Source of the DNA: Solibacteraceae bacterium
GTDB taxonomy: Bacteria; Acidobacteriota; Terriglobia; Bryobacterales; Bryobacteraceae
Direction: 5' to 3'
DNA length: 64,000 bases
NCBI GenBank assembly: GCA_021324015.1
Contig: JAJPJX010000141.1
Location: forward strand, 1 to 64,000
Below are positions 34,731-45,147 of the stretch, piece by piece (position 1 is the stretch's first letter; the number at the start of each line of letters is the position of its first letter). Below the pieces are notes generated by a model. The model was not told the origin of the DNA. It was given only the letters and a program-made list of their open reading frames with translations, and did not search any database. The position numbers were made by a program, and so were the translations under genes.

Positions 34731-35685
34731 ACGGCAGCGTGGCGGCCAGCACCTTCGCCAGGCGAGCGCCTGCCAGGGCTACCTGCTTGCGGGCGGTGGT
34801 GAGAGCCTTCTGCTCGTAGGCGGCGGTGAGCGGGTAGGGGCCCGCCGCATCGCCGATGGGCGCGCAATAGACGGTGTTGCGCGCGAGGCTCCAGCTTGCG
34901 CGCACCCAGGCGCTGACCCGGTTGGATGCGGAGGCCCGGGAGACGGACGGAAGGCGGCCGGCGGCTTTGGCGACCGTGTCGGGGTCGTTGCTCGCGCCCA
35001 GGCGGCGGTCCCAATACGAGTGCAGTTCCGTGTCGTGAGTGGCGCGGGTGGGCTTGACTTTGACTTTATTGCCGCCCGCGTCGCCTGCGGGCAGAGCGGG
35101 CGTGAACCGGGATGTGCAGTGCAGCGGCTGGTGGATGTCGCCCACCAGGTGCAGCAGCCAGACCAGGTCGTAGGATTGGAGCGCGGCCAGCGTATTATCG
35201 CCCGGGGATGGCGGGGTGCGCAGGGCGGCCAGAAACAGCTCGATGCGCTCCTGAGCGTTGACCGAAGCCGGTTGCCGGCCCTGCGCGCCGCCCACGGCCA
35301 AGGGCACATCGATGTAATGCCAGTAACGGTGCTGCAGGTGATCGGCATAGCCAATGTTCTGCGCCGCCGCCGGCCTGCCGTTGGGATTCTCGCCGTCATT
35401 GGTATAGTGCGGGTCCTGCTTGATCTCGTCGGGCCAGGTGGCCGCGAGCATCATGGCGCGCTGGAGGCGCTGGTCACGGTGCGCCTCGTCGTCCGGTATC
35501 CCGGCGACCCAGGTGTTGTAGTCGGGGTGCAGGCGTAGCAGCCGGTCCACCTTGGCCCTGGTGGCGGCATCCAGGTGTTGGAAAGCCACCCAGGCAACCA
35601 TCATGTGGCCCTGGCCATCCCAGGAACGTAAGGGCTGCAGCCCGGCGGAGGCAGCCAACACGGCGAGCAAGAAGTAGGCGCGCAT
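34729..35685 (-). CDS. S1/P1 family secreted nuclease
   Basis: 318 residues. The signal peptide ends before W22 in 'SWDGQGHMMVAWVA', so the mature N-terminal Trp can bind zinc as in P1 nuclease. Further ligands are seen in 'YWHYIDVP', 'WLLHLVGDIHQPLHC' and 'ELHSYWDRRLG'. It degrades single-stranded DNA/RNA or removes 3' phosphates outside the cell, using three zinc ions. The ATG at 35685 replaces a TTG two codons upstream, since TATAAT lies 13 nt before it. Ends in a convergent hairpin with the sialidase-like gene. Confidence 0.9.
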   Translation of the reverse strand: MRAYFLLAVLAASAGLQPLRSWDGQGHMMVAWVAFQHLDAATRAKVDRLLRLHPDYNTWVAGIPDDEAHRDQRLQRAMMLAATWPDEIKQDPHYTNDGENPNGRPAAAQNIGYADHLQHRYWHYIDVPLAVGGAQGRQPASVNAQERIELFLAALRTPPSPGDNTLAALQSYDLVWLLHLVGDIHQPLHCTSRFTPALPAGDAGGNKVKVKPTRATHDTELHSYWDRRLGASNDPDTVAKAAGRLPSVSRASASNRVSAWVRASWSLARNTVYCAPIGDAAGPYPLTAAYEQKALTTARKQVALAGARLAKVLAATLP

Positions 35686-35698
35686 AGGCAATCAGCGG

Positions 35699-35704
35699 AT
35701 TATA
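35699..35704 (-). promoter_or_regulatory. -10 box of the S1/P1 nuclease gene
   Basis: TATAAT on the minus strand, 13 nt before ATG 35685, leaving a leader of about six bases. Confidence 0.45.
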
Positions 35705-35717
35705 CGTCAGCCGGCTC

Positions 35718-37592
35718 TCACCGCAGCCTCCACAACATCACGGCCCCCGGCGCGCTGCGGCCGGTTGCGGTGAACCACCGGCGGTCGGGGCTGAAGGCCC
35801 CTTCCTGCGCCTCGACTCTGGGTGCGAGTGTCCTAATCTCCCGGCCGGAAGCGGCGTCGAAAAGGCGCACGCTGCCCGGCTGGTTGAGTTCCCCGTGCGC
35901 CGCCAGGATTCCCCGGCCATCAATACTCCAGGCGACGGCCGAAACCCAATCTCCCGCGGGCACGGAGAACCGGCCGCGCCCCGTGGCCAAGTCCCAGACT
36001 GCCAGGGCGGCGGTCTGCCCCGGCGCCACCTCCATGCCGGCTGGGGAGCGGAAGCGGACTTGCGCCCGGCTGCCCGCGGCCAGCGTTCTGCCGTCGGGGC
36101 TGAAGGCCAGCGCCGCTACGGCCGCACCCATGCGGAACTCGCGGAGATCGTGGCCCGCGGCCAGGTCGAACACCCGGATGACGCCAGCCCGGGCGCTGGC
36201 CGCCACCAGCCTGCTGTCCGGACTGAATGCGACGGCGCCAAGGTTGTAGAGATCGGGTTCGCCGAACTGGACTATGTTTCGGCCCGAGGCCACGTCCCAG
36301 ACGGAGACCACACCCCGGCTGCTGGCCGCCAGGAGCTTTCCGTCCGGACTGAACACCGGCGAGGTCAGCACATCGCCGGCGCCGCGGAACTCCCGCACGA
36401 GGGTGTGCGCCGTCAGGTCCCAGAGCCGGATGCTCCGGACTCCGGCGGCCAGGAAGCGGCCGTCCGGGCTGTAGGCAATGCCCAGCGCGGCCTCCTCCGT
36501 GCGTGGTCCGGGTAGTTCCCGGCGGGTGGCCAGGTTCCAAATCTGGAGTCCAGCGGATGCCAGGTGGGTGCCGTCCGGGCTGAATGCCACGCCATGGCCG
36601 CCGCGCGGGGCCAGGGTGAACCGTGCCTGTCCGCTCCGCGTATCGAAGACGCGGATGGCCGGATCCCTTCCGGCTACGGCCAGCCATGCGCCGTCCGGGC
36701 TGACGGCCAGCAGTTCGCACCGCCATGCGCCGGCAGAGACTCTCCGCACGGGCGCCTGGCCGCGCGTGGAGCGGATGCCCACGACGTCGTCCGGATGCGC
36801 CGACCAAGCCACCCAGCCGGCGCCGGGGCTGAATGCCAAGGGGCCCGTGTTGCCCGGGGCGACGGAGATGCCGGCCTCCCGGCCGTCCTGGCGCAGGCGG
36901 ATACGCTGGGCTGTCCATTGGCCTTCCTGACGGGCTTCCCAGCGTCCATCCCCGCTCCAGGCGCGCACGATCTCGCGGCGCGTCCCGCGCAGCAGGCCGG
37001 TCCGCGCGTCAAACGCCTTCACCACGCCCTGGATTTCCATATCTCCGAACTGGGAGGCCACCCACACCTGGCCGCCGTCCGGCGAAAATGCCAGAGCCGA
37101 GATTTCATATTCCCGCGAGGACAGCACCCGCAAGAGTTTGCCCGCCGGAATGTCCCACAAACGCACGGAGTCCCCCGCACTCGCCAGCCGCGCGCCGCCC
37201 GGCCCGAATGCCAGGTGGGTTACCGGGCCGGCGTCACCCGCAAGACTGCGCAGCAGTTTGCGCGCCCCGGCATCCCAAACGCGAATGGTGCGATCCTCGG
37301 AGGCGGAAGCCAGCAGGCGCCCGTCAGGGCTGAATGCGATGGCCCGCACCGCGCCGGTGTGACCCGCCAGGCGGCCGGTCTCGACACCGCTGCGCGGATC
37401 CCAGAGCAGCACCGCGCCGTCCCCTCCGGAGGAGGCCAGCGTCTTCCCATCCGGGCTGAACAGCAGGGCCGTGACCGGCCTGGTATGTCCGGAAACCAGC
37501 ACGAGGTCGGCGGGAACCTCTTCCACCGGTGGCGCCGGCACGAGCACCGCTTGTATCTGGCCCAGCAGAAACATCGTCACGGCGGCGAGCAC
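35718..37592 (-). CDS. WD40-repeat protein, probably membrane-anchored
   Basis: About 624 residues. A hydrophobic N-terminal anchor ('VLAAVTMFLLGQIQAVLV') is followed by two seven-bladed propellers' worth of WD40 repeats. Typical strands are 'GHTRPVTALLFSPDGKTLASSGGDGAVLLWD' and 'GVIRVFDLAAGHDLREF'. No enzymatic domain is attached. WD40 propellers serve as protein-protein scaffolds. The frame is open to a TTG at 37661, but that codon lies inside the divergent small gene; GTG 37592 with weak GGGAA is my choice and ATG 37574 is another. It lies 32 nt upstream of the nuclease gene's promoter region and may form a separate unit. Confidence 0.78.
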   Translation of the reverse strand: MLAAVTMFLLGQIQAVLVPAPPVEEVPADLVLVSGHTRPVTALLFSPDGKTLASSGGDGAVLLWDPRSGVETGRLAGHTGAVRAIAFSPDGRLLASASEDRTIRVWDAGARKLLRSLAGDAGPVTHLAFGPGGARLASAGDSVRLWDIPAGKLLRVLSSREYEISALAFSPDGGQVWVASQFGDMEIQGVVKAFDARTGLLRGTRREIVRAWSGDGRWEARQEGQWTAQRIRLRQDGREAGISVAPGNTGPLAFSPGAGWVAWSAHPDDVVGIRSTRGQAPVRRVSAGAWRCELLAVSPDGAWLAVAGRDPAIRVFDTRSGQARFTLAPRGGHGVAFSPDGTHLASAGLQIWNLATRRELPGPRTEEAALGIAYSPDGRFLAAGVRSIRLWDLTAHTLVREFRGAGDVLTSPVFSPDGKLLAASSRGVVSVWDVASGRNIVQFGEPDLYNLGAVAFSPDSRLVAASARAGVIRVFDLAAGHDLREFRMGAAVAALAFSPDGRTLAAGSRAQVRFRSPAGMEVAPGQTAALAVWDLATGRGRFSVPAGDWVSAVAWSIDGRGILAAHGELNQPGSVRLFDAASGREIRTLAPRVEAQEGAFSPDRRWFTATGRSAPGAVMLWRLR

Positions 37593-37622
37593 GCCGTTCC
37601 CGATGCACGGAAGCTGCCAAAG

Positions 37623-37628
37623 TAGAAT
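37623..37628 (+). promoter_or_regulatory. -10 box of the zinc-ribbon gene
   Basis: TAGAAT, 7 nt before ATG 37636. It overlaps the alternative ATG at 37627, favouring the second start and a leaderless transcript. Confidence 0.4.
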
Positions 37629-37635
37629 GGACCTG

Positions 37636-37854
37636 ATGACCTGCTGCGCCGAACTCGGCAAGCTGATGGATCTGGAGATGGTCCGCCATGCGCAGCCCTA
37701 TCAGCTCACCAACGGGCGCCTGCTGACGGAGATCGACACCGAGTACTATTTTGTGTTCGGCGAGGAACGCCCGTGTTACGTGGGCATCAATTACTGCCCA
37801 TTTTGCGGCCGGGTGCTCTCCCGGGGACTGTGGAACCTGGAGAAGAAGAAATAA
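37636..37854 (+). CDS. Small zinc-ribbon-like protein
   Basis: 72 residues (75 if ATG 37627 is used). The C-terminal half has 'NYCPFCGRVLSRGLW', one CPxCG knuckle, and a Cys pair near the start ('TCCAEL') could complete a zinc site. No function is known. It is divergent from the WD40 gene and ends 9 nt from the convergent sugar-isomerase-like gene. Short but protein-like in composition. Confidence 0.6.
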   Translation: MTCCAELGKLMDLEMVRHAQPYQLTNGRLLTEIDTEYYFVFGEERPCYVGINYCPFCGRVLSRGLWNLEKKK

Positions 37855-37863
37855 GGCCGAAGG

Positions 37864-38724
37864 TCAGGCAGTTACCAGTTCCCGCAGCTTCCGCCCGCAG
37901 ATCATGCTGCCCGCGTGCTTATCGCCGGCGGGGCCCGGCCAGTGCGTTTCCAGGCTGATGTATCCGTGGTAGCCGTCCCGGACCAGCGCCGCAATCTGCC
38001 CGGGCCAGTCGATCGCTCCGTCGCCCAGCGGTCCCCAGGTGGGCTTGTGGTTCTCCACCCGGCAATCCTTGGCGTGCACGTGCACGATGCGCTCGGGCGG
38101 CAGCCGCCGGTAGCCGTCGGGGAACGGGACCTCGCCGGAAACGAACGCGTTGGCGGGATCCCAGACCACCTGGAGGTTCGGATTTGGCAGGGCCGCCAGC
38201 AGGCGCGCGGTTTCCGCGGCCGTGGCGATATTACACGCGTGCTCGTTTTCGAGGCCGATAATCAGATCCTGGGCCGCGGCTTGCTCCGCCAGGTCGCGCA
38301 GCGCCACCACGATCCGGTCGAAGCATTGCTCCGGGGCGACTGTGCGCCAGTAGGAGAATACACGGACGATGCGCGCCCCCATGCGCCGGGCGATCTCGAA
38401 GGCCCGCCGGGCCAGGACGAGCTGGCCGGCGAACGTGTGCCGGGCGGCGAAGATATCCTGCTGGAAGCGGGGATCCACCTCGGGGGCATCCGGCAGGACG
38501 CACTTTAGCAGGGGAGAGGCGATGGAGATGACGCGCATCCCCTGCGCTTCGACGATGCGTTTGGCCTGGTTCAGCTCTTCATCGGTGAGATCGATGATGT
38601 TTTTGCCGAACACCATTCTGAGCTCGGCGGCCACCATGCCGACTTCGGCCATGGAGCGGACGGCGGTCTCGAGGTCGGGCGAAAATTCATCGGTGATGGC
38701 GGCCAGGGGAAAGTATTGGGGCAT
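37864..38724 (-). CDS. Sugar phosphate isomerase/epimerase-like TIM barrel
   Basis: 286 residues of the AP endonuclease 2/xylose-isomerase-like family. Metal-binding acidic and histidine residues appear at strand ends: 'IGLENEHACN' (Glu), 'VVWDPANAF' (Asp), 'IVHVHAKDC' (His) and 'YISLETHW' (Glu). Members include hydroxypyruvate isomerase, inosose dehydratase and sugar epimerases; the reaction here is unassigned. TAGAAT lies 9 nt before its ATG. The thioesterase gene ends 12 nt upstream on the same strand. Confidence 0.85.
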   Translation of the reverse strand: MPQYFPLAAITDEFSPDLETAVRSMAEVGMVAAELRMVFGKNIIDLTDEELNQAKRIVEAQGMRVISIASPLLKCVLPDAPEVDPRFQQDIFAARHTFAGQLVLARRAFEIARRMGARIVRVFSYWRTVAPEQCFDRIVVALRDLAEQAAAQDLIIGLENEHACNIATAAETARLLAALPNPNLQVVWDPANAFVSGEVPFPDGYRRLPPERIVHVHAKDCRVENHKPTWGPLGDGAIDWPGQIAALVRDGYHGYISLETHWPGPAGDKHAGSMICGRKLRELVTA

Positions 38725-38733
38725 GCACCCGCT

Positions 38734-38739
38734 ATTCTA
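38734..38739 (-). promoter_or_regulatory. -10 box of the sugar isomerase-like gene
   Basis: TAGAAT on the minus strand, 9 nt before the ATG at 38724, in the short gap after the thioesterase gene. The gene may thus be expressed separately from its upstream neighbour. Confidence 0.4.
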
Positions 38740-39141
38740 CCGGATGCCAAAATTGGGCTTGTACTTGTCCGGCAGGCGGCAGGGTTTCATATCGCGGCCC
38801 AGGAACACGTGCTTGGTTTCGCCGGTGGCCACCTTGCGGCCGTTTTCGGCCAGCCGCATTTCGTAGCGGAACACCACCATGCGCGTGCTGGCGGCCTCCA
38901 CCCAGGTCCGGATGATGATTTCCTCGTCGAACCGGGCGGGGTATGAATAGCGGCAGTTGGCTTCCGCGACCGCCAGGAAAACGCCGTCCTCCAGTTCCAT
39001 ATCCCGGTACCGGAACCCGCGAGCCTTGCAGTATTCCACCCGGCCGACCTCCATACAGACCAGGTAGTTGGAGTAGTAAACGACGCCCATCTGGTCGGTT
39101 TCGGCGTAGCGCACGCGGATGCGGGTCTCGTGGGAGGACAT
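38737..39141 (-). CDS. Acyl-CoA thioesterase of the YbgC/4-hydroxybenzoyl-CoA (hotdog) family
   Basis: 134 residues, the usual length of the family. The catalytic aspartate is in 'YAETDQMGVVYYSNYLVCMEVGR', the YbgC signature, and 'ARFDEEIIIRTWV' follows. Members hydrolyse acyl-CoA or acyl-ACP thioesters in the cytoplasm, often beside Tol-Pal genes, which are absent here. TATAAT 8 nt before the ATG points to a leaderless mRNA. Confidence 0.9.
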   Translation of the reverse strand: MSSHETRIRVRYAETDQMGVVYYSNYLVCMEVGRVEYCKARGFRYRDMELEDGVFLAVAEANCRYSYPARFDEEIIIRTWVEAASTRMVVFRYEMRLAENGRKVATGETKHVFLGRDMKPCRLPDKYKPNFGIR

Positions 39142-39149
39142 TCCGGAGA

Positions 39150-39155
39150 ATTATA
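39150..39155 (-). promoter_or_regulatory. -10 box of the thioesterase gene
   Basis: TATAAT (consensus) on the minus strand, 8 nt before the ATG at 39141. Confidence 0.5.
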
Positions 39156-39214
39156 GCGAAAGGGAACGGAGGGCCTTTTCGAGGCGTCTGTTACACTGAC
39201 GAATAGAAGGAGAA

Positions 39215-39937
39215 ATGCGCATCAGAGTGCTGTTTTTCGGCATGCTCAAAGACGTCACCGGCATGTCCGAGGACCAGGTGGAAGCGGCTGACGGCGCCAC
39301 GCTGGCCGCGATTTTCGAGCACTACGCGGGGAGGTTTCCGCGGGTGCGGGAGATGGCCGGCAGCATCGTGCTGGCGCGGAATCAGGAATTCGCCGATCCC
39401 GCCACGGCCGTGCGGGAGGGGGACGAAATCGCGTTTCTTCCGCCGGTCAGCGGGGGATCCGCCGAATACCTGGAGGAGATCTCGGAAAACGGACATCTGT
39501 TCGCGCTCACGCGGCAGCCGATCCACCGCGAGAAGATCATCCACCGGCTGCTGACGGGGGCTGACGGTGCGGTGGTGGACTTCGAAGGGGTGGTCCGCAA
39601 CAACACCCAGGGGCGCCGCACGCTTTTTCTGGATTACGAGTGTTACGCACCGATGGCGATTAAGACGATGGCGGAGATCGGCCGGGAGATCGCGGCGAGC
39701 TATGCCATCAGCCGGATCGCGATGGTGCACCGGCTGGGCCGCCTGCTGATCGGGGAGGCCAGCGTGGCCGTGGTGGTGACCGCCCCGCATCGCAAAGCGG
39801 CGTTCGAAGCAGCGCTGGAGGGGATCAACCGGCTGAAGCGCCGGGTTCCGATCTGGAAAAAAGAACACTTCGCCGACGGAGAAGTCTGGGTCGAAGGAGA
39901 GTGGGACCAGCGTGCGCCGCGTGTCCAGTCTTGTTAG
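39215..39937 (+). CDS. moaE: Fused molybdopterin synthase MoaD-MoaE
   Basis: 240 residues. MoaD (1-81) has the ubiquitin-like fold and ends in the sulfur-accepting Gly-Gly (80-81, 'PPVSGG'). MoaE (about 88-240) follows, with 'FEGVVRNNTQGR', 'MVHRLGRLLIGEASV' and 'PIWKKEHFADG', whose lysines act in catalysis. Together they turn precursor Z into molybdopterin. As in mycobacterial MoaX, the Gly-Gly is internal, so cleavage after Gly81 is needed before MoaD can be thiocarboxylated. The ribosome binding site AGAAGGAG is strong. It overlaps the VWA gene by 26 nt. No other Mo-cofactor gene is in the window. Confidence 0.92.
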   Translation: MRIRVLFFGMLKDVTGMSEDQVEAADGATLAAIFEHYAGRFPRVREMAGSIVLARNQEFADPATAVREGDEIAFLPPVSGGSAEYLEEISENGHLFALTRQPIHREKIIHRLLTGADGAVVDFEGVVRNNTQGRRTLFLDYECYAPMAIKTMAEIGREIAASYAISRIAMVHRLGRLLIGEASVAVVVTAPHRKAAFEAALEGINRLKRRVPIWKKEHFADGEVWVEGEWDQRAPRVQSC

Positions 39938-40904
39938 ACCGCTCGCGGGCCTACTGATTGCCGCGGCGGCTTGCGCCCAGCAGCCGGTGATCCGGGTCAG
40001 CGTGACCCTGGTGCGGATATTGGCCACGGTCAAAGACCCCCAGGGGCAGCTGGTGGGCTCGCTCGAAAAACCGGATTTCGAGGTGTACGACAACGGCGTC
40101 CGGCAGGAGATCGCGGTCTTCGAGCGCCGCACGGAACAGCCTCTCTCCATCGCCCTTCTGGTGGACATCAGCGGCTCCACGGCCAAGGAACTCAAGTACG
40201 AAGTGGACTCCGCCACCCGCTTTCTGAAGGCCCTGCTGTTTGAGGGCAACGAGCGGGACACCGTGGCACTGTACAGCTTTAACTACGAGGTGCGACGGCC
40301 CAATTTCTTCACGCACAATTACGGACCGCTGGAAAAATCCCTAAGGATGCTGCGCGCCGACGCGGGAACTTCCCTGTATGACGCCATTTACCTGGCGGGC
40401 CAGGATCTGGAGGACCGCGAAGGACGCAAGGTGATGGTGATTGTCACCGATGGGGGGGACACTACCAGCCGATCCAAGTTCCACGATGCGGTGGAAGCCG
40501 CGCAGTTAGCGGACGCCGTCATCTACCCCATCCTGGTGGTCCCCATTACCAACGACGCCGGGCGAAACGTGGGGGGAGAGAATGCCCTGACCACCCTGGC
40601 CGCCTGGACCGGAGGACGCGTATTCACCCCCAGCGTGGGCGCGGCGCTGGACACCGCTTTCGAGGACATCATCAAGGAACTGCGCACCCAATACCTGCTG
40701 GCCTATTATCCGAAGGGAGTCCCGCTGACCAAAGAACGGTTTCACCGGCTGGAAGTCCGGCTGCGGCGGCCGGAATTGCGGGTGCTGTCGCGCAATGGCT
40801 ATTATGGGGAAGCCGAGGGTGATTCCGGATCATCCGGTGCCCGGATTTCGGTCAGCCCCGAACGCACCACCCGGCAGCAGAATCACCGGCAGGAGAAACA
40901 GTGA
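39912..40904 (+). CDS. Secreted VWFA-related acidobacterial protein (TIGR03436)
   Basis: 330 residues with a leader ('LLIAAAACAQQ'). The opening 'VRILATVKDPQGQLVGSLEKPDFEVYDNG' is typical of TIGR03436. The VWA domain has a complete MIDAS: D85-I-S-G-S89 ('LVDISGS'), 'DAGTSL' and 'VTDGGD'. Such domains bind metal-mediated partners outside the cell; the family is expanded in Acidobacteria and has no assigned role. GTG start overlaps moaE, and the Hfq gene overlaps its end by 4 nt, so it is translated as part of the same operon. Confidence 0.88.
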   Translation: MRRVSSLVRPLAGLLIAAAACAQQPVIRVSVTLVRILATVKDPQGQLVGSLEKPDFEVYDNGVRQEIAVFERRTEQPLSIALLVDISGSTAKELKYEVDSATRFLKALLFEGNERDTVALYSFNYEVRRPNFFTHNYGPLEKSLRMLRADAGTSLYDAIYLAGQDLEDREGRKVMVIVTDGGDTTSRSKFHDAVEAAQLADAVIYPILVVPITNDAGRNVGGENALTTLAAWTGGRVFTPSVGAALDTAFEDIIKELRTQYLLAYYPKGVPLTKERFHRLEVRLRRPELRVLSRNGYYGEAEGDSGSSGARISVSPERTTRQQNHRQEKQ

Positions 40905-41140
40905 CCAAACAAGGCAAATCCGGCACGCGTGCGCCCGAGCAGACCTTCGAGGAAGTGCGGTATCTGAAGCACCTGATCCAGAACGCGATCCCGGTGCGGG
41001 TGCGGCTCGGCAGCGGGGAAGAGGTGAAGGGCATCATCGAGTACTACGATCATTCCTTCATCCGCATCACCCGGACCGACGCCCCCAACCTTTTCATCTT
41101 CAAGCACGACATCCTCTACCTCGTCGAGGAAGGCTCGTAG
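40901..41140 (+). CDS. hfq: Hfq-family RNA chaperone
   Basis: 79 residues. The Sm1 motif is 'PVRVRLGSGEEVKGIIEYYD' (31-50) with the conserved Asp50, and Sm2 is 'LFIFKHDILYL' (64-74), with Phe-Lys-His in place of the usual Tyr-Lys-His. The preceding helix ('EEVRYLKHLIQNA') matches the hexamer's alpha-1. There is no acidic C-terminal tail. Hfq rings pair small RNAs with mRNAs. It overlaps the VWA gene by 4 nt and is 10 nt before suhB. A divergent member, but the fold is clear. Confidence 0.78.
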   Translation: MTKQGKSGTRAPEQTFEEVRYLKHLIQNAIPVRVRLGSGEEVKGIIEYYDHSFIRITRTDAPNLFIFKHDILYLVEEGS

Positions 41141-41150
41141 TTCGCGCGGG

Positions 41151-41957
41151 ATGGCCTCCTATCTGGAAACCGCGGCCGATATCGCGCGGGAGGCGGGCGC
41201 ACTCCTGGCGCACTACTTCGAACGGCGCGTCGGATTTGAGCTGAAGGGCGAATTCGACCTGGTGACCGAAGCGGACCGGGCTTCGGAAAAGCTGGTGGTG
41301 GAACGTTTGCGCTCGCACTTCCCCGGCCACGCGATCGTGGCGGAAGAGGGCGGCGGGCACAGCAGTTCGTCGGACTACCGCTGGTACGTGGATCCGCTGG
41401 ATGGGACCACCAACTTCGCGCACACCTTCCCCCTGTTCAACGTCACGCTGGCGCTGGAGCACGCCGGGGAGATGGCGGCCGGGGTGGTTTTCGACCCGGT
41501 CCGGCAAGAGTTGTTCGCCGCCGAGCGCGGCGCCGGCGCGTACCTCAATAACCGGCGCATCCGCGTTTCGCAAACCGCCAAGCTGGAGGACAGCCTGGTG
41601 TGCACGGGTTTCCCCAGCCGACGGCGGCACCTGAGCGTGAACATCCACTTCTACCATCAACTAGCCATGGCGACCCACGGGGTGCGCCGCACCGGGAGCG
41701 CCGCCTTGGATCTGGCCTACGTAGCTTGCGGGCGGCTGGACGCGTTTTGGGAGTTCGGGCTGAACCCCTGGGACATGGCCGCTGGGCGCCTGCTGGTGGC
41801 GGAAGCGGGCGGAAAGTACTCGGACATGCAGGGCGCGCCGCACCATTTGAGCAGTCCGCACCTGCTGGCCGACAACGGTCATCTGCACAGCCCTTACCTC
41901 GAGATCTTCGGCGAAATCTTCAGCGGCCGCTACCGCGTCCCCATTCCGGGCCTCTGA
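41151..41957 (+). CDS. suhB: Inositol monophosphatase family protein
   Basis: 268 residues. Mg2+ sites are explicit: 'AEEGGG' (Glu), 'WYVDPLDGTTNFAHTFP' (DPLDGT) and 'WDMAAGRLLVAEAGG'. The family hydrolyses inositol-1-phosphate and related sugar phosphates; SuhB also acts in ribosomal RNA processing in enterobacteria. It is the last gene of the moaE-VWA-hfq operon and converges with the debranching enzyme gene 17 nt away. The symbol is by family; the substrate is not proven. Confidence 0.9.
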   Translation: MASYLETAADIAREAGALLAHYFERRVGFELKGEFDLVTEADRASEKLVVERLRSHFPGHAIVAEEGGGHSSSSDYRWYVDPLDGTTNFAHTFPLFNVTLALEHAGEMAAGVVFDPVRQELFAAERGAGAYLNNRRIRVSQTAKLEDSLVCTGFPSRRRHLSVNIHFYHQLAMATHGVRRTGSAALDLAYVACGRLDAFWEFGLNPWDMAAGRLLVAEAGGKYSDMQGAPHHLSSPHLLADNGHLHSPYLEIFGEIFSGRYRVPIPGL

Positions 41958-41974
41958 TCTCCGGCTCCGAGGCA

Positions 41975-43890
<1,916 letters not shown>

Positions 43891-43894
<4 letters not shown>

Positions 43895-45147
43895 TCCTTG
43901 TGTTTGCCGGGCAAGCCGGCGGCCTTGTGTTTGCCCGGCAGGCCGGCGGGATTCTCGTGCACGCGTTCGCGGAAGTTGCCCTTCAGGCCGGCGGCCAGGG
44001 AGACGGCGGATTCGCCGTAGCGGTCGCGCAGGCGGTCGGCGGCGGCCAGGGCCTGCTTCCAGCGCTCGTGCCGGTCCTCGGCGAGCAGCGGTAATTGGTC
44101 CTCGCCGGCGCCGAAGGAAGAAGCCTGTACCCCGAGGAGGCGGACCCGCGCGCCGGACTTCCAGTTGCGGCGAAACAGCTCGCGGACCTGGCTGGAGAGT
44201 TCGGTATCCACCTGAGTGGGGCTCTCGAAGGAGTGCGCGCGGGTGATGGTGGCGAAGTCGGAATAGCGCAGCTTGAGCTGCACGGTGCGGGCGTGCAGGC
44301 CGTGTTCGCGCAGGCGGCGCCCGACCATTTCGCAGAGCCGGGTGAGGGTGGACTCCAGGCGGTCGAGGTCGTTGGTGTCCTCGCCGAAGGTGTGCTCGTG
44401 GCTCACGGATTTGGGTTCGGTGTCCGCGCCGATTTCCGCGTCAAACCAGCCGCCGGCATCCAAGCCGCGGGCCTTGCCGGCGAGCGCCAGGCCCCACTTG
44501 CCCAGGCGGCTTTCCAGAAACGCTTCGTCCAGGCGCGCGAGGTCGCCCACTTTGCGAATCCCGAGGGAGTGCAGGTGCTTTTCGGTGACTTTGCCCACGC
44601 CGGGGATCTTGCGGACGTCCAGGGGAGCCAGAAAAGCGGCTTCCTGCCCGGGGATGACCCAGAGGATGCCGTTGGGCTTGGCCTGGTCGGAGGAGACCTT
44701 GGCTACGAGGCGGGAGGCGGCGATGCCGATGGAGCAGTTGAGCCGGGTTTCGGCCTTCATGGCTTCGTGGAGCGTGTGGGCGGCACGCAGGGGCGGGCCA
44801 TGCAGGCGTTCGGTGCCGGTCATATCCAGGTAGGCCTCGTCGATGGAGGCCATTTCCACGAGCGGAGAGAAGCGGCGCAGCACACCAAAGACCTGCTCCG
44901 AGCATTCGCGGTAGCGAGCCGGGTGGCCGTCCACGAAGATGGCGTGCGGGCAGAGCTTATAGGCGGTGCGGAGCGGCATGGCGGAATGCACGCCGAATTT
45001 TCGCGCTTCATAAGAGGCCGCCGAAACGACGCCGCGCTCGTGGGGGCGCCCGCCGACCACCACGGCCTTGCCTTTCAGGGAGGGATCGAAGAGCTCTTCG
45101 ACGGACACGAAGAAAGCATCCATGTCGACGTGGAAGAAAGTCTTCAC
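43891..45147 (-). CDS. dinB: DNA polymerase IV
   Basis: 418 residues, Y-family. The palm carries 'FHVDMDAFFVSVEE' (metal aspartates 8 and 10) and 'ASIDEAYLDMTG' (Asp-Glu). 'RKIPGVGKVTEKHLHSLGI' is the helix-hairpin-helix, and the little finger follows. It performs error-prone translesion synthesis, typically in the SOS response. The last 21 residues carry a duplicated 'AGLPGKHK' tail from a 27-bp tandem repeat; no beta-clamp motif is recognised there. It overlaps the debranching enzyme gene by 4 nt. Confidence 0.95.
43896..43949. repeat. 27-bp tandem duplication at the 3' end of dinB
   Basis: Two copies (43896-43922 and 43923-43949) differ at two positions. In frame they encode 'AGLPGKHKA' twice, giving the polymerase an extended C-terminus. 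Confidence 0.8.
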
